From Desulfuromonas sp. AOP6 (GTDB lineage Bacteria > Desulfobacterota > Desulfuromonadia > Desulfuromonadales > SZUA-540), in contig NZ_AP022810.1 in the NCBI RefSeq assembly GCF_009731355.2, positions 2,942,001 through 3,006,000 of the forward strand: 64,000 nt of DNA. Reading direction: 5' to 3'. Below the pieces are notes generated by a model. It saw nothing but the letters and a program-made list of their open reading frames with translations. It was not told where the DNA came from and did no database searches. Of the stretch, positions 8,539 to 15,960 are shown in pieces (the first letter of the stretch is position 1; the number at the start of each line of letters is the position of its first letter). Position numbers and translations under genes: made by a program.

Positions 8539-9375
8539 ATGACCCTGCTGCTGGGCTTCGGGGCCGTCAACACCGGCAACAACCTCATCTACCTGCTGGT
8601 CTCCGCCCTGCTCGGCTTCATGGTCATCTCCGGCATTCTGGGCAAACGCAACCTCGACGGACTGCAGGTACGCCTGCGCTTTGCCGACGAGATCTACGAC
8701 GGCCACCCGACGCTGGTGGGGGTCGAGCTGACCAACCGGCGCCGCTTCCTGCCGGCGCAGCTCATTGAAGTTGAGCTCGGACAGGAACCCGAACCCGTGC
8801 TTTTCCCGCTGGTGCCCGCCGGCGAGCAGGAAGCCGGCCGTCTGCTGCTGACCCTGAGCGGCCGCGGCCCGCGCACCTTCTCGTCCATCCACATCCGCTC
8901 TCGCTACCCCATCAACTTTTTCGTGCGTTCTCTCCAGCTGGCCATCGAAGAGAGATGCGTCATCTTTCCGGCACCGCAGCCCTGTGCGCCGCCGCCCACC
9001 TCCAGCGGCCGCCTGCCCGCAGGGGAGCAGGCCGTACCCCAGCGTGGCCAGGAAGGGGATGTGGACCGCATCCACGAATACCGGCCCGGCGATCCCCTGC
9101 GGCTCATTCACTGGAAGCTATCCGCCAAGCACGATCAGTTCAAGGTCAAGGACCTGGCGGCCGTGTCCGGCGACCCCCTGTGGGTCGACCCGCGCGCCTG
9201 TCCGGGCGCCAGCCTGGAAGAACGTCTGCGCTGCGCCGTCTACCTGATCAACCTGTGCGGGCGGCAAAACCGTCCCGTGGGTCTGAAACTCCCTGGGCAT
9301 CGCTTCTCCCCGGCGACGGGGCGCCTGCACCGCCTGAAACTCCTTCATCATCTGGCCGGCTATGGTAAACATTAA
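8539..9375 (+). CDS. DUF58 family membrane-associated protein
   Basis: 278 residues from the ATG at 8539. It has a hydrophobic N-terminal hairpin (GFGAVNTGNNLIYLLVSALLGFM, typical of the family), a beta-rich middle, and the DUF58 core (GDVDRIHEYRPGDPLRLIHWKLSAK, a near-invariant R-Y-GD-R-IHW pattern). The same frame is open upstream and would add LKLTRAGALYIV, which is the usual conserved family N-terminus, but no ATG, GTG or TTG exists there. A strong Shine-Dalgarno sequence (8454-8462) precedes an ATC at 8470, so the true start may be non-canonical. It overlaps the next gene by 14 bp. Confidence 0.92.
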   Translation: MTLLLGFGAVNTGNNLIYLLVSALLGFMVISGILGKRNLDGLQVRLRFADEIYDGHPTLVGVELTNRRRFLPAQLIEVELGQEPEPVLFPLVPAGEQEAGRLLLTLSGRGPRTFSSIHIRSRYPINFFVRSLQLAIEERCVIFPAPQPCAPPPTSSGRLPAGEQAVPQRGQEGDVDRIHEYRPGDPLRLIHWKLSAKHDQFKVKDLAAVSGDPLWVDPRACPGASLEERLRCAVYLINLCGRQNRPVGLKLPGHRFSPATGRLHRLKLLHHLAGYGKH

Positions 9376-11278
9376 ACGTCTGCTCGACTTCTTCACCTAC
9401 GCCATCGTCCTGCTGGGGACGCTGCCCCTCTTCCCGCATCTCGACCTGCCGGTCAGGGCCCTGCTCCCTCTTGCCCTGATCGCGGCCCTGATTGCCGACC
9501 ACCGGGGGCGCACCCTGCTGAAGACGCCGGCGGCAACCCTGCTCACCCTGGCATTTTTTGCCTATTACGGCCTGACTCTTTCCCTGGCCAATTTCATTCT
9601 GCCGCTGGTCAACCTCCTCGTGTTGCTCCTGGCCGTCCTTCTGCTTACCGCCAGAACGGGGCGCAACACCCTGCAGGCCTTCGTGCTGTCGCTGTTCGCC
9701 CTGGCCAGCTCGACCCTCATCACCCTGAGCCCCTATTTTCTCCTCTTCATGGTGCTGCAGATCCTGCTCATCACCGTCGGTCTGGTGCTGCTGGCCTATT
9801 TCGTCGCCGATCCGCAGCTGTCCCTGTCCCGCCAGCAGATACGGCGCCTGCTCTCCTTTGCCCTTATCCTGCCGGTGACTTCATTGCTGCTGATGGCGCT
9901 CATCTTCCCCATCCTCCCCCGCACCCAGCGCCCCGTCTGGGGCTTTCTCAATCCCGCCATCGCCGCCACCGCCGGCTTCAGCGAACAGGTCAAGCCCGGC
10001 TCCGTCGCCGAGCTCAATGCCGTCAAGCAGGTGGTCTTCCGGGCCGAAAGCCCGCTGCAGCCGCAGGAGGAGCTTTACTGGCGCGGCATTGTCCTCGACA
10101 CCCTGCGCGGCAACACCTGGCTGCGCGGTGACGATCGCAGCGTGCGCGGCAGCCGCCTCGAAGGCGGCCGCCCGGTGCAGCAGACGATTTCTCTCGAACC
10201 CCAGTCAGGCGGCTATCTGTTCGCCCTCGACCTGCCCGAATCCCTGCAGGGCATCCGTCACCGCAGCTCTCCTGATCTGGTCCATTACACCTCCCAGTCC
10301 CAGCGGCAGCGGGTGCGTTACGAAGCGGTCTCCCGCCTGGGAGCGACCCTGCAGGAAGTCGGTCGCAGTGATCTGGAAATCCTGCTGGCAGTGCCTCCCA
10401 CCCTTCCCGCCCGCCTCAGAGCTGTGGGCGAGCGGATTCGCCAGCAAGGCCGCACCGTTGAGGAGAAAATCGCCCTGACGGAAGATTTTTTCCTGCAGCA
10501 GCAGCTCTCCTACGCCACCAGCGACCTGCCCGATTCGCAGAATCCCCTGGACGATTTCCTCTTCGGCAAGCGGCGCGGCTACTGTGAATTCTTCGCCTCC
10601 TCCTTCGCCGTCATCCTGCGGCAGGCCGAAGTGCCCACCCGCCTGGTCGGCGGCTATCTGGGCGGCGACTACAACGGCCTCGGCGGCTACTACCTCGTTA
10701 CCGAAGACATGGCCCACGTCTGGGTCGAAGCCCGCCTCGAAGACGGCCGCTGGACACGTATCGACCCCAGCCGCCTCGCCATCAACGCCGCCACCGCCGT
10801 GCGCGGCAGCAATCCCGCCCACCTCGGCGTTCTGCGCCAACTCGCCGATTCAGCCAGCCATTTCTGGGCCCACAGCATCCTCAACTACGACCTTCTACGC
10901 CAGATCGAGATTCTGCGCAACACGGGCGAACGCCTGAATAAACCGACCTGGCGGCCGCAAGAAATCCCCAGCGGTCTGTTCCCCCTCGCCGCCGCAGCCG
11001 TCGCTATCATCCTGGGCTACACGGTCTGGCACCGGCGCAAAAGCCGGGAGCAAAGACTGGTGGCCCGCTTTCAGCGCTTGGCCGCCAAGCAGTTGGGCCT
11101 GGCGTCCATCCCCCCGCACATCGGGATTCACGAACTTGCCCGCCGCCTGAAAGATCCGCTCGCCCACGAATTCGCCGAGCGCTACGGTCAGGCCATCTAC
11201 CAGGATCGACGACTCAGTCGGGCAGAGATTCGGGAATTGAATGATTTGCTGAGTCGGATGCGAGGGCAGAAGGTGTGA
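9362..11278 (+). CDS. Transglutaminase-like TgpA family membrane protein (DUF3488)
   Basis: A 638-residue protein with about six N-terminal membrane helices (residues 10-185, DUF3488), an extracytoplasmic transglutaminase-like domain with catalytic triad Cys408 (GYCEFF), His452 (AHVWVEA) and Asp468 (RIDPS), a further membrane helix near 550-570 and a cytoplasmic tail. It is the third gene of the MoxR-DUF58-TgpA operon. In Pseudomonas the homologue is essential, but its substrate is not well defined. The start overlaps the DUF58 gene by 14 bp, suggesting coupling. All catalytic residues are present. Confidence 0.93.
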   Translation: MVNIKRLLDFFTYAIVLLGTLPLFPHLDLPVRALLPLALIAALIADHRGRTLLKTPAATLLTLAFFAYYGLTLSLANFILPLVNLLVLLLAVLLLTARTGRNTLQAFVLSLFALASSTLITLSPYFLLFMVLQILLITVGLVLLAYFVADPQLSLSRQQIRRLLSFALILPVTSLLLMALIFPILPRTQRPVWGFLNPAIAATAGFSEQVKPGSVAELNAVKQVVFRAESPLQPQEELYWRGIVLDTLRGNTWLRGDDRSVRGSRLEGGRPVQQTISLEPQSGGYLFALDLPESLQGIRHRSSPDLVHYTSQSQRQRVRYEAVSRLGATLQEVGRSDLEILLAVPPTLPARLRAVGERIRQQGRTVEEKIALTEDFFLQQQLSYATSDLPDSQNPLDDFLFGKRRGYCEFFASSFAVILRQAEVPTRLVGGYLGGDYNGLGGYYLVTEDMAHVWVEARLEDGRWTRIDPSRLAINAATAVRGSNPAHLGVLRQLADSASHFWAHSILNYDLLRQIEILRNTGERLNKPTWRPQEIPSGLFPLAAAAVAIILGYTVWHRRKSREQRLVARFQRLAAKQLGLASIPPHIGIHELARRLKDPLAHEFAERYGQAIYQDRRLSRAEIRELNDLLSRMRGQKV

Positions 11279-11473
11279 TTGAGAGGATTGGGGAAGAGAC
11301 CCTCAGGAAATTCCTGATTTCGGATTGATTTTATTTGGGGTAGGATGGCTGGCGTTTAAAAAGCAAGAGGGTGAAAGTCATCATTTGACTGGGCTGGTCT
11401 TAGCGGGCCCTTGTTAAAGCCTAGCTTTAGGGTAGGCATTTTCTAATTTTTAACGTGCTGAATTTATTGGAAA

Positions 11474-11538
11474 TTTTAACCGATATGACGGTAACCGGTA
11501 TATCCAATATACCGGTTACCGCCTAATCCCTGTTATAT
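11474..11538 (+). repeat. Atypical attC-like site 0 (or attI remnant) with perfect hairpin
   Basis: Left core TTTTAAC (11474-11480) and right core GTTATAT (11532-11538) flank a perfect 15-bp inverted repeat (11489-11503 with 11507-11521, 3-nt loop). The right core matches the left end of attC 1 (GTTATATCGC against the complement of GCGCAATATAAC), so it is a genuine cassette junction. Its arms do not share the sequence of the other attC sites. A further GTTAAAG at 11413 could mark an earlier junction. Confidence 0.55.
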
Positions 11539-11718
11539 CGCTTGTTGGTATTCGTACCTAAGAGCTTCTGCAAACTCTTCTCCAGTACAAGGGTAATCAT
11601 TTCGTTGCGGCTCCAACCAATCTGCTACATCCAGCATTGCAGATTCATAAATTGACCTTGCAAGGTCTTTTTCACAATTGATAATAAATTTGTGAGATTC
11701 CCACCATTTTTCAAACAT
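11533..11718 (-). CDS. Cassette 0 protein, 61 aa, antisense to array direction
   Basis: A small soluble, acidic protein (MFEKWWESHKFIINCEKDLA...TGEEFAEALRYEYQQAI). The ATG at 11718 has an ideal ribosome site (AAGGAG, 6 nt away); a longer frame reaches 11835 but runs through attC 1 and is not credible. Unlike most cassette genes it lies on the minus strand, so it would be read from its own promoter or not at all from an array promoter. Its stop codon lies in the core of the upstream junction. Not recognised. Confidence 0.7.
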   Translation of the reverse strand: MFEKWWESHKFIINCEKDLARSIYESAMLDVADWLEPQRNDYPCTGEEFAEALRYEYQQAI

Positions 11719-11741
11719 TCTTATCTCCTTCAAATAGCGCA

Positions 11742-11846
11742 ATATAACCAGGGGGTGTAGCGGAAAATTCAACAGCAGTGCTTCTCGATACAAATCGTTT
11801 GTTCTCCGCCGTCTCTGCGTTTCCGCTAACCCCATATCCGTTATAA
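11742..11846 (+). repeat. attC site 1
   Basis: Left core ATATAAC, right core GTTATAA. The arms AGGGGGTGTAGCGGA and TCCGCTAACCCCATAT are complementary apart from bulges. It closes cassette 0. Confidence 0.8.
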
Positions 11847-11852
11847 GGCCAA

Positions 11853-12149
11853 ATGAATAAAAAGATTAAATATATTCTCTGGGGAGCAATCCTGTTGTTG
11901 CCGGCATTATTTCGGATGCTATTCGAGGTCCTTGGCTTAATCGCACTCGGTGGCTATTTGCTGTATTACACCCCGATATCCTTCCTTGGCGAACCATTTT
12001 TCATCCCGAACTCAGACTTGGGTTTCTTGCCGTCATGGAAGGGCATTTTGATAACTGCAATCATTTATTCTGGCGTTTATTGGACGAGTCTTTGGTTATT
12101 TAAGATTTGCAAAGATAAATACAAAACAAGCCCAAAGGCTGCCTTATAA
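11853..12149 (+). CDS. Cassette 1 protein, 98 aa, small membrane protein
   Basis: Hydrophobic protein with about three predicted membrane segments (residues 6-20, 24-42, 62-82) and a lysine-rich C-terminus. The ATG lies 6 nt after the attC 1 core, the usual short leader in gene cassettes, with no clear Shine-Dalgarno site. The stop codon is inside attC 2. No family recognised. Confidence 0.72.
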   Translation: MNKKIKYILWGAILLLPALFRMLFEVLGLIALGGYLLYYTPISFLGEPFFIPNSDLGFLPSWKGILITAIIYSGVYWTSLWLFKICKDKYKTSPKAAL

Positions 12150-12260
12150 CCAGCAAATCAAGCGGACGGAAAATAGCTCGGGGCTTCCCGAAAAACAAAA
12201 CCAAATTGCGGTAGTAGGCCGAACCTTCACGTCGCCGCCGCTTATCGCGAACCGTTAGCA
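12144..12260 (+). repeat. attC site 2
   Basis: Left core TTATAAC, right core GTTAGCA; arms CAAGCGGACGG and CGCCGCCGCTTATC. The inner sequence (CGGGGCTTCCCGAAAAAC) is shared with attC 15. It closes cassette 1, whose start GTTATAAGGC is complementary to GCCTTATAAC here. Confidence 0.92.
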
Positions 12261-12497
12261 GGCAAAAATTGAAAAGGCATAAATTTCAGTCCCCATTTTC
12301 GGGCAACTTTGAAAGCTGAAAATTTATTCCTTTTTCGAGCAGTAAAATTGAATCAAAATGGAAAACTTCGGAGGGGTTCGAAACGATCAGCAGAAAACAA
12401 ACATTCTGCCCCGTCGATCAAAAGCAAATAACTGCATAAAATCAAAGGCATCAAGTTTTGCGGTGGAAATTTGAATCATCCTTCCACTTGCGAAGCC
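12261..12497. other. Cassette 2 body with no convincing gene
   Basis: This stretch between attC 2 and attC 3 has cassette boundaries (GTTAGCAGGC at the start, GCCTGCTAAC at the end) but no frame longer than 38 codons. That frame (12358-12474) has no ribosome site. It may be a regulatory, RNA-encoding or decayed cassette. No promoter with good -35 and -10 boxes is evident. Confidence 0.6.
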
Positions 12498-12612
12498 TGC
12501 TAACAACGTAATCAACCGGACGGAAAATGGCAGCTGCTAATCCGAAAAGCATAATCAAATTGCGGTGGTGTTCGAGCATTTCGTCGCCGCCGGTTATCAT
12601 GAACCGTTAGAT
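12498..12612 (+). repeat. attC site 3
   Basis: Left core TGCTAAC, right core GTTAGAT; arms AATCAACCGGACGG and CGCCGCCGGTTATC. Closely similar to attC 4, 5, 7 and 17. Confidence 0.93.
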
Positions 12613-12627
12613 TTCAGAAAATAAAAT

Positions 12628-13002
12628 ATGAAAACTAGCCCCATAAAAATAATTTTAGCTGCAAATTTCATCTTTCTGATATTGAGCGTCGTTTGCATAT
12701 CGAATGCATATTTTGGGGGCGTCGATGGCCTTTCGGTCAGTGAAGAAAAAACAAATAAAATCAAAGCAACAATTCAAAACGAAACGAACATTGAAAAACT
12801 AAGAAGCTTCGCCCTCATAAGTCTTGAAGCTCAAAATGGTGCATACGAAGCAGTGGATTCAGCGGTCGAAGTGTCAAGCACAGCAATCAAATTTTTCAGC
12901 ATCATGTTCGCGTTCAACACTATATTTTTGTTGAGCTATCTACTTAAAAATAAAAAGAAATCTAACAAACTAATCAACCGGACGGAAAATACGAGCTGCT
13001 AA
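12628..13002 (+). CDS. Cassette 3 protein, 124 aa, membrane protein with two helices
   Basis: Two predicted membrane helices (about residues 8-30 and 86-106) enclose a charged segment of some 50 residues (SEEKTNKIKATIQNET...) that would face one side of the membrane. The ATG is 15 nt after the attC 3 core. The last 15 codons are encoded by attC 4 sequence, so the C-terminus is partly attC-derived. Not recognised. Confidence 0.75.
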   Translation: MKTSPIKIILAANFIFLILSVVCISNAYFGGVDGLSVSEEKTNKIKATIQNETNIEKLRSFALISLEAQNGAYEAVDSAVEVSSTAIKFFSIMFAFNTIFLLSYLLKNKKKSNKLINRTENTSC

Positions 13003-13074
13003 TCCGAAAAACAAAATCAAATTGCGGTGGTGTTCGAGCAGTTCGTCGCCGCCGGTTATCACGAACCGTTAGGT
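12960..13074 (+). repeat. attC site 4
   Basis: Left core ATCTAAC, right core GTTAGGT; arms AATCAACCGGACGG and CGCCGCCGGTTATC. The left end is complementary to the start of cassette 3 (GTTAGAT). Confidence 0.93.
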
Positions 13075-13300
13075 GTCAAAATTGAAAAGAAAAATAATCA
13101 CACGTAAAGCATATAATTTAATGCTGGCAGGAGCAGTATTCATGGTGGCATTTACATCATATGAAACAATAAAATTAATAAATAGAGACATTGAATATTT
13201 AGGAAGCAGTTCTGTTATACAACTTGTATTTATGTCGTTTTTCTTTATAGGTTCACTTATTTATTTCAAGCCAGAAGAAAAAAAACACCTAACAACTTAA
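13073..13300 (+). CDS. Cassette 4 protein, 75 aa, small membrane protein
   Basis: Basic N-terminus (KLKRKIITRK) and two predicted membrane segments (about residues 15-31 and 47-64). The GTG start overlaps the right core of attC 4; a TTG at 13082 or the ATG at 13121 are alternatives, and none has a clear ribosome site. The stop codon is inside attC 5. Not recognised. Confidence 0.6.
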   Translation: MSKLKRKIITRKAYNLMLAGAVFMVAFTSYETIKLINRDIEYLGSSSVIQLVFMSFFFIGSLIYFKPEEKKHLTT

Positions 13301-13405
13301 TCAACCGGACGGAAAATACGTCTGCGCTAAATTGAAAAACAAAATCTAAAATTGCGGTGGGTCACGCAAGTTCGCGTCGCCGCCGGTTATCATGAACCGT
13401 TGTGC
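13287..13405 (+). repeat. attC site 5
   Basis: Left core ACCTAAC, right core GTTGTGC; arms AATCAACCGGACGG and CGCCGCCGGTTATC. The left end complements the start of cassette 4 (GTTAGGTGT). Confidence 0.93.
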
Positions 13406-13421
13406 GCTAATATAGGTAACA

Positions 13422-13763
13422 ATGAATAAAAAATTTTTCTTATTAAGTGTACCGATCTCTTTAATTTTAGCTTTTATTGCTATAAAACTTATATTACTTA
13501 CTGGGTTCGACCATCAAATCCGTGAACTTGTCGCTACAATTGAAACCGATAAAAATAGTGAATTTAAATATAAAGTTTCAATGTCTCTATCAATTCTGGC
13601 ATTTCTATCTGTAAATTCATTTATTTGTTTCAAGCTGGCCAAGACAAAAGGACTTGATCCCAAGAAATGGGCTAGAAAAGGTTTTCTATATAGTATTTAT
13701 GCCATAGCATATTTGCTATTTTTCACCGAACAGCAGAAAACAAATAAGCGCACAACCAAATAA
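13422..13763 (+). CDS. Cassette 5 protein, 113 aa, membrane protein
   Basis: Three predicted membrane segments (about residues 5-27, 52-70 and 85-101) with a charged loop after the first. The ATG is 16 nt after the attC 5 core. The stop codon is inside attC 6. The topology resembles the cassette 3 product (helix, charged loop, helix) without obvious sequence identity. Not recognised. Confidence 0.74.
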   Translation: MNKKFFLLSVPISLILAFIAIKLILLTGFDHQIRELVATIETDKNSEFKYKVSMSLSILAFLSVNSFICFKLAKTKGLDPKKWARKGFLYSIYAIAYLLFFTEQQKTNKRTTK

Positions 13764-13853
13764 TCAAGCGGACGGGTAAAACGCGGTGCTTCTCGATAAA
13801 AGTTCTGTGGTACTCGCAGGTTTCATCGCCGCCGCTTATCACCGCCGTTAGGT
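13750..13853 (+). repeat. attC site 6
   Basis: Left core GCACAAC, right core GTTAGGT; arms AATCAAGCGGACGG and CGCCGCCGCTTATC. Its inner part (GCGGTGCTTCTCGATAAAAG) is shared with attC 8 and 13. Confidence 0.93.
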
Positions 13854-13860
13854 TTCAGAA

Positions 13861-14145
13861 ATGGAATTGAGCACTGCAATAACATTAATGATTATCGCAG
13901 CCTATTTCGGCTTCTCGGGGTTATATTTTCTGAACTACCTCAGAAAAGAGGAAGTTGTTGAATTTAATTCAATACAATTACTGGTATCTTTTGCCGGGAA
14001 CGTGAGCAATATTCCGAAATTTTATAAAGCCTTCTACCAAGCCCACGAAGAAAAGCATAAAAAAGCAATAACTGCTTCAATGCTGTGGTTGCACTTAGCT
14101 TGTCCTGTTTTGTTTTGGGTTGTCGTCGCTATTGAAGCAGCGTAA
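13861..14145 (+). CDS. Cassette 6 protein, 94 aa, membrane protein
   Basis: Two predicted membrane segments (about residues 5-27 and 72-91) separated by a soluble stretch containing NIPKFYKAFYQAHEEKHKK. The ATG is 8 nt after the attC 6 core. It ends 10 bp before attC 7. Not recognised. Confidence 0.74.
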   Translation: MELSTAITLMIIAAYFGFSGLYFLNYLRKEEVVEFNSIQLLVSFAGNVSNIPKFYKAFYQAHEEKHKKAITASMLWLHLACPVLFWVVVAIEAA

Positions 14146-14155
14146 GCGAAAAGAA

Positions 14156-14274
14156 ACCTAACAACTAAATCAACGCGGACGGGGAATACGTCTGTGCAAT
14201 TTTGAAAAATCAAAACCAAATTGCGGTGGGTCGCGAGCGTCGTTTCGCCCGCCGGTTATCATGAACCGTTAGGC
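14156..14274 (+). repeat. attC site 7
   Basis: Left core ACCTAAC, right core GTTAGGC; arms AATCAACGCGGACGG and CGCCCGCCGGTTATC, each with one inserted base relative to attC 3-5. Confidence 0.92.
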
Positions 14275-14280
14275 GTTTAA

Positions 14281-14580
14281 ATGAACATAGAAAAGATAAC
14301 GTCAGAATTTGTCTCCATAATAGATGTTGCGATTTTGGAAGCTGAAAAAGAAATTCTGGCCGCTCAAAAAACAAAAAATGATCTGCTTGCCGAACATTGT
14401 AAAAAGATAATTCAATATTTAAATGGAATAAGAGAGATGGCAATTTCAGGGGAACTCCCACGCATCTCAAATTCAGGAATTGGTGTTCTTCAGGGTGTGA
14501 GTGACTGGGACGTTTCAAAAAGTTTTTTTAAGGCATGTGCTGAAGTCGAAAAATATTACCAAAATAAATACAACGCCTAA
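14281..14580 (+). CDS. Cassette 7 protein, 99 aa, soluble helical protein
   Basis: One of the few clearly soluble cassette products. Residues 1-55 look strongly helical (IDVAILEAEKEILAAQKTKN) and the C-terminal part has a KSFFKACAEVEKYYQNKY helix. The ATG is 7 nt after the core of attC 7, and the stop codon lies in attC 8. Not recognised. Confidence 0.75.
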   Translation: MNIEKITSEFVSIIDVAILEAEKEILAAQKTKNDLLAEHCKKIIQYLNGIREMAISGELPRISNSGIGVLQGVSDWDVSKSFFKACAEVEKYYQNKYNA

Positions 14581-14677
14581 CAATCAAATCAAGCGGACGG
14601 TTAAACCGCGGTGCTTCTCATAAAAGTTCCGTGGTTCTCGCAGGCTTCGTCGCCGCCGCTTATCACTACCGTTAGGT
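14575..14677 (+). repeat. attC site 8
   Basis: Left core GCCTAAC, right core GTTAGGT; arms AATCAAGCGGACGG and CGCCGCCGCTTATC. Nearly identical to attC 6 and 13. Confidence 0.93.
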
Positions 14678-15155
14678 GGCAAAAATAGATAAAATGAAGA
14701 ACATAAATTCAAACAAAAATAATGATCTTGTTCTCAAATATCTTGCACGTGGAAAACGAAAAGCGGCACCCGTATACGAATCACCCGATACTGCTGAAAA
14801 CCCATATGTGCGGCAGGGTGCACACCCTGACATCGTGATGCGGATTTGGGACGAAATTGGAAAGAGTTTACCAACGGATTGTCGTTGCCTAATCTACGGA
14901 ACACCAGCACTCATTCATCACAAAACAGGGACAATTATGGCAATTGCCATAGGGACCCAATATGGTTTACTGCTTTCAACCGAATCCATTCAAAAAGCGC
15001 GGAAGGCTGGCGCTAGAACTCACACTAAATGGTCTGACGGCACAGACATGAATATAGACCAGGCCCTTGGTCAAAACTGGTTTTTCGGCGGGTGGTTCAG
15101 CGATGAAGTTACTTGGTGTGTAGATATTTACGACGAACTTGAACAAACCACCTAA
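14676..15155 (+). CDS. Cassette 8 protein, 159 aa, soluble, unknown
   Basis: A 159-residue soluble protein from a GTG that overlaps the attC 8 core; the ATG at 14694 is an equally likely start and would remove six residues. The basic N-terminus is followed by a compact alpha/beta-looking region (CRCLIYGTPALIHH...TIMAIAIGTQYGLLL) and a tryptophan-rich end (NWFFGGWFSDEVTWC). The stop codon is in attC 9. No family recognised. Confidence 0.75.
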   Translation: MAKIDKMKNINSNKNNDLVLKYLARGKRKAAPVYESPDTAENPYVRQGAHPDIVMRIWDEIGKSLPTDCRCLIYGTPALIHHKTGTIMAIAIGTQYGLLLSTESIQKARKAGARTHTKWSDGTDMNIDQALGQNWFFGGWFSDEVTWCVDIYDELEQTT

Positions 15156-15256
15156 CCACGAAATGAAGGCGGACGAAAAGTAGCGCGGTTGTTCTCGAAA
15201 AGGTCTCTACTAGGCCGAACCGGAACGTTGTCGCCGCTTATCTCAAACCGTTAGCA
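15150..15256 (+). repeat. attC site 9
   Basis: Left core ACCTAAC, right core GTTAGCA; more diverged arms (ATGAAGGCGGACG and TGTCGCCGCTTATC). Confidence 0.87.
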
Positions 15257-15272
15257 GGAAAATGAAAAGCAA

Positions 15273-15473
15273 ATGCAAAAAGTTGAGTTCACCTTCATGG
15301 TGGTCGCCTTCATATGTCTTTTTGTAATTGTCATTAGGGCAAAACCATCCTTATGGGGCGGAATTAAATCAACAGAAATGCAAAAAAGGCTAGATAACAA
15401 AGACAAAATACTGGCGATTGTTGCATCAGTTTGTTTTTCCATTGCAATGGCCTTGCTTTTCACTCGCATTTAA
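15273..15473 (+). CDS. Cassette 9 protein, 66 aa, small membrane protein
   Basis: Two predicted membrane segments (about residues 5-23 and 46-64) joined by a charged loop (KSTEMQKRLDNKDK). The ATG at 15273 is the second ATG after the core; the first gives a 21-codon frame only. It ends 8 bp before attC 10. Not recognised. Confidence 0.65.
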   Translation: MQKVEFTFMVVAFICLFVIVIRAKPSLWGGIKSTEMQKRLDNKDKILAIVASVCFSIAMALLFTRI

Positions 15474-15481
15474 AGGCGGCC

Positions 15482-15584
15482 TGCTAACCAAAATTTCAAG
15501 CGGACAGTTCGACAGCAGTGGTTCTCGAAAAATTCAGTGGTCTGCGTGGGTCTCAAACCTGCCGCTTAAATTCAACCGTTAGGT
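15482..15584 (+). repeat. attC site 10
   Basis: Left core TGCTAAC, right core GTTAGGT; arms TTTCAAGCGGACAG and CTGCCGCTTAAATT. The left end complements the start of cassette 9 (GTTAGCAGG). Confidence 0.87.
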
Positions 15585-15592
15585 AGCAAAGA

Positions 15593-15841
15593 ATGAACAA
15601 GATCGAATTACCTGAACATTTACGCGCCAAACTCGGTCCTGAAATGAAAATGGATATTCACTGGGTCGATGTAAAAACGGCTACTGGTGGAACTTATCGT
15701 GGAGTAGTTGTTCGAGGCGGCAGGTATATTACCGGTTTGAAGTCACACCCTAATGGCGAAGGCACAGTTCCATTTCAGGCAAATGATATTGTCAAAATAA
15801 GGCGGCAAGCAATACTACCCTGGTGGCCTTTTTGGAACTGA
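15593..15841 (+). CDS. Cassette 10 protein, 82 aa, soluble, beta-rich
   Basis: A small, probably beta-rich protein (WVDVKTATGGTYRGVVVRGG, KSHPNGEGTVPF) ending in an aromatic WWPFWN tail. The ATG is 8 nt after the attC 10 core. No membrane segment. The repeated VKTATGG/YRGVVVRGG pattern suggests a small barrel such as an SH3-like fold, but this is only an impression. Not recognised. Confidence 0.74.
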   Translation: MNKIELPEHLRAKLGPEMKMDIHWVDVKTATGGTYRGVVVRGGRYITGLKSHPNGEGTVPFQANDIVKIRRQAILPWWPFWN

Positions 15842-15846
15842 TCGCT

Positions 15847-15955
15847 ACCTAACCAAGCGCTCAAGCGGACTGGGTGCCACATGGGCGGTTCGCGTAAAGG
15901 TTTCTACACACTTGGAAAGGACCAGCTCCAGCCCGCTTAGCTTGGTCCGTTGTAC
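15847..15955 (+). repeat. attC site 11
   Basis: Left core ACCTAAC, right core GTTGTAC; arms AGCGCTCAAGCGGACTGG and CCAGCCCGCTTAGCTT. Diverged in sequence but the core-arm order is kept. Confidence 0.8.
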
Positions 15956-15960
15956 GGCGC

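Noticed and set aside
12358-12474. A 38-codon frame in cassette 2
   Set aside because: No ribosome site, and low-complexity basic composition; not sufficient to call a gene.
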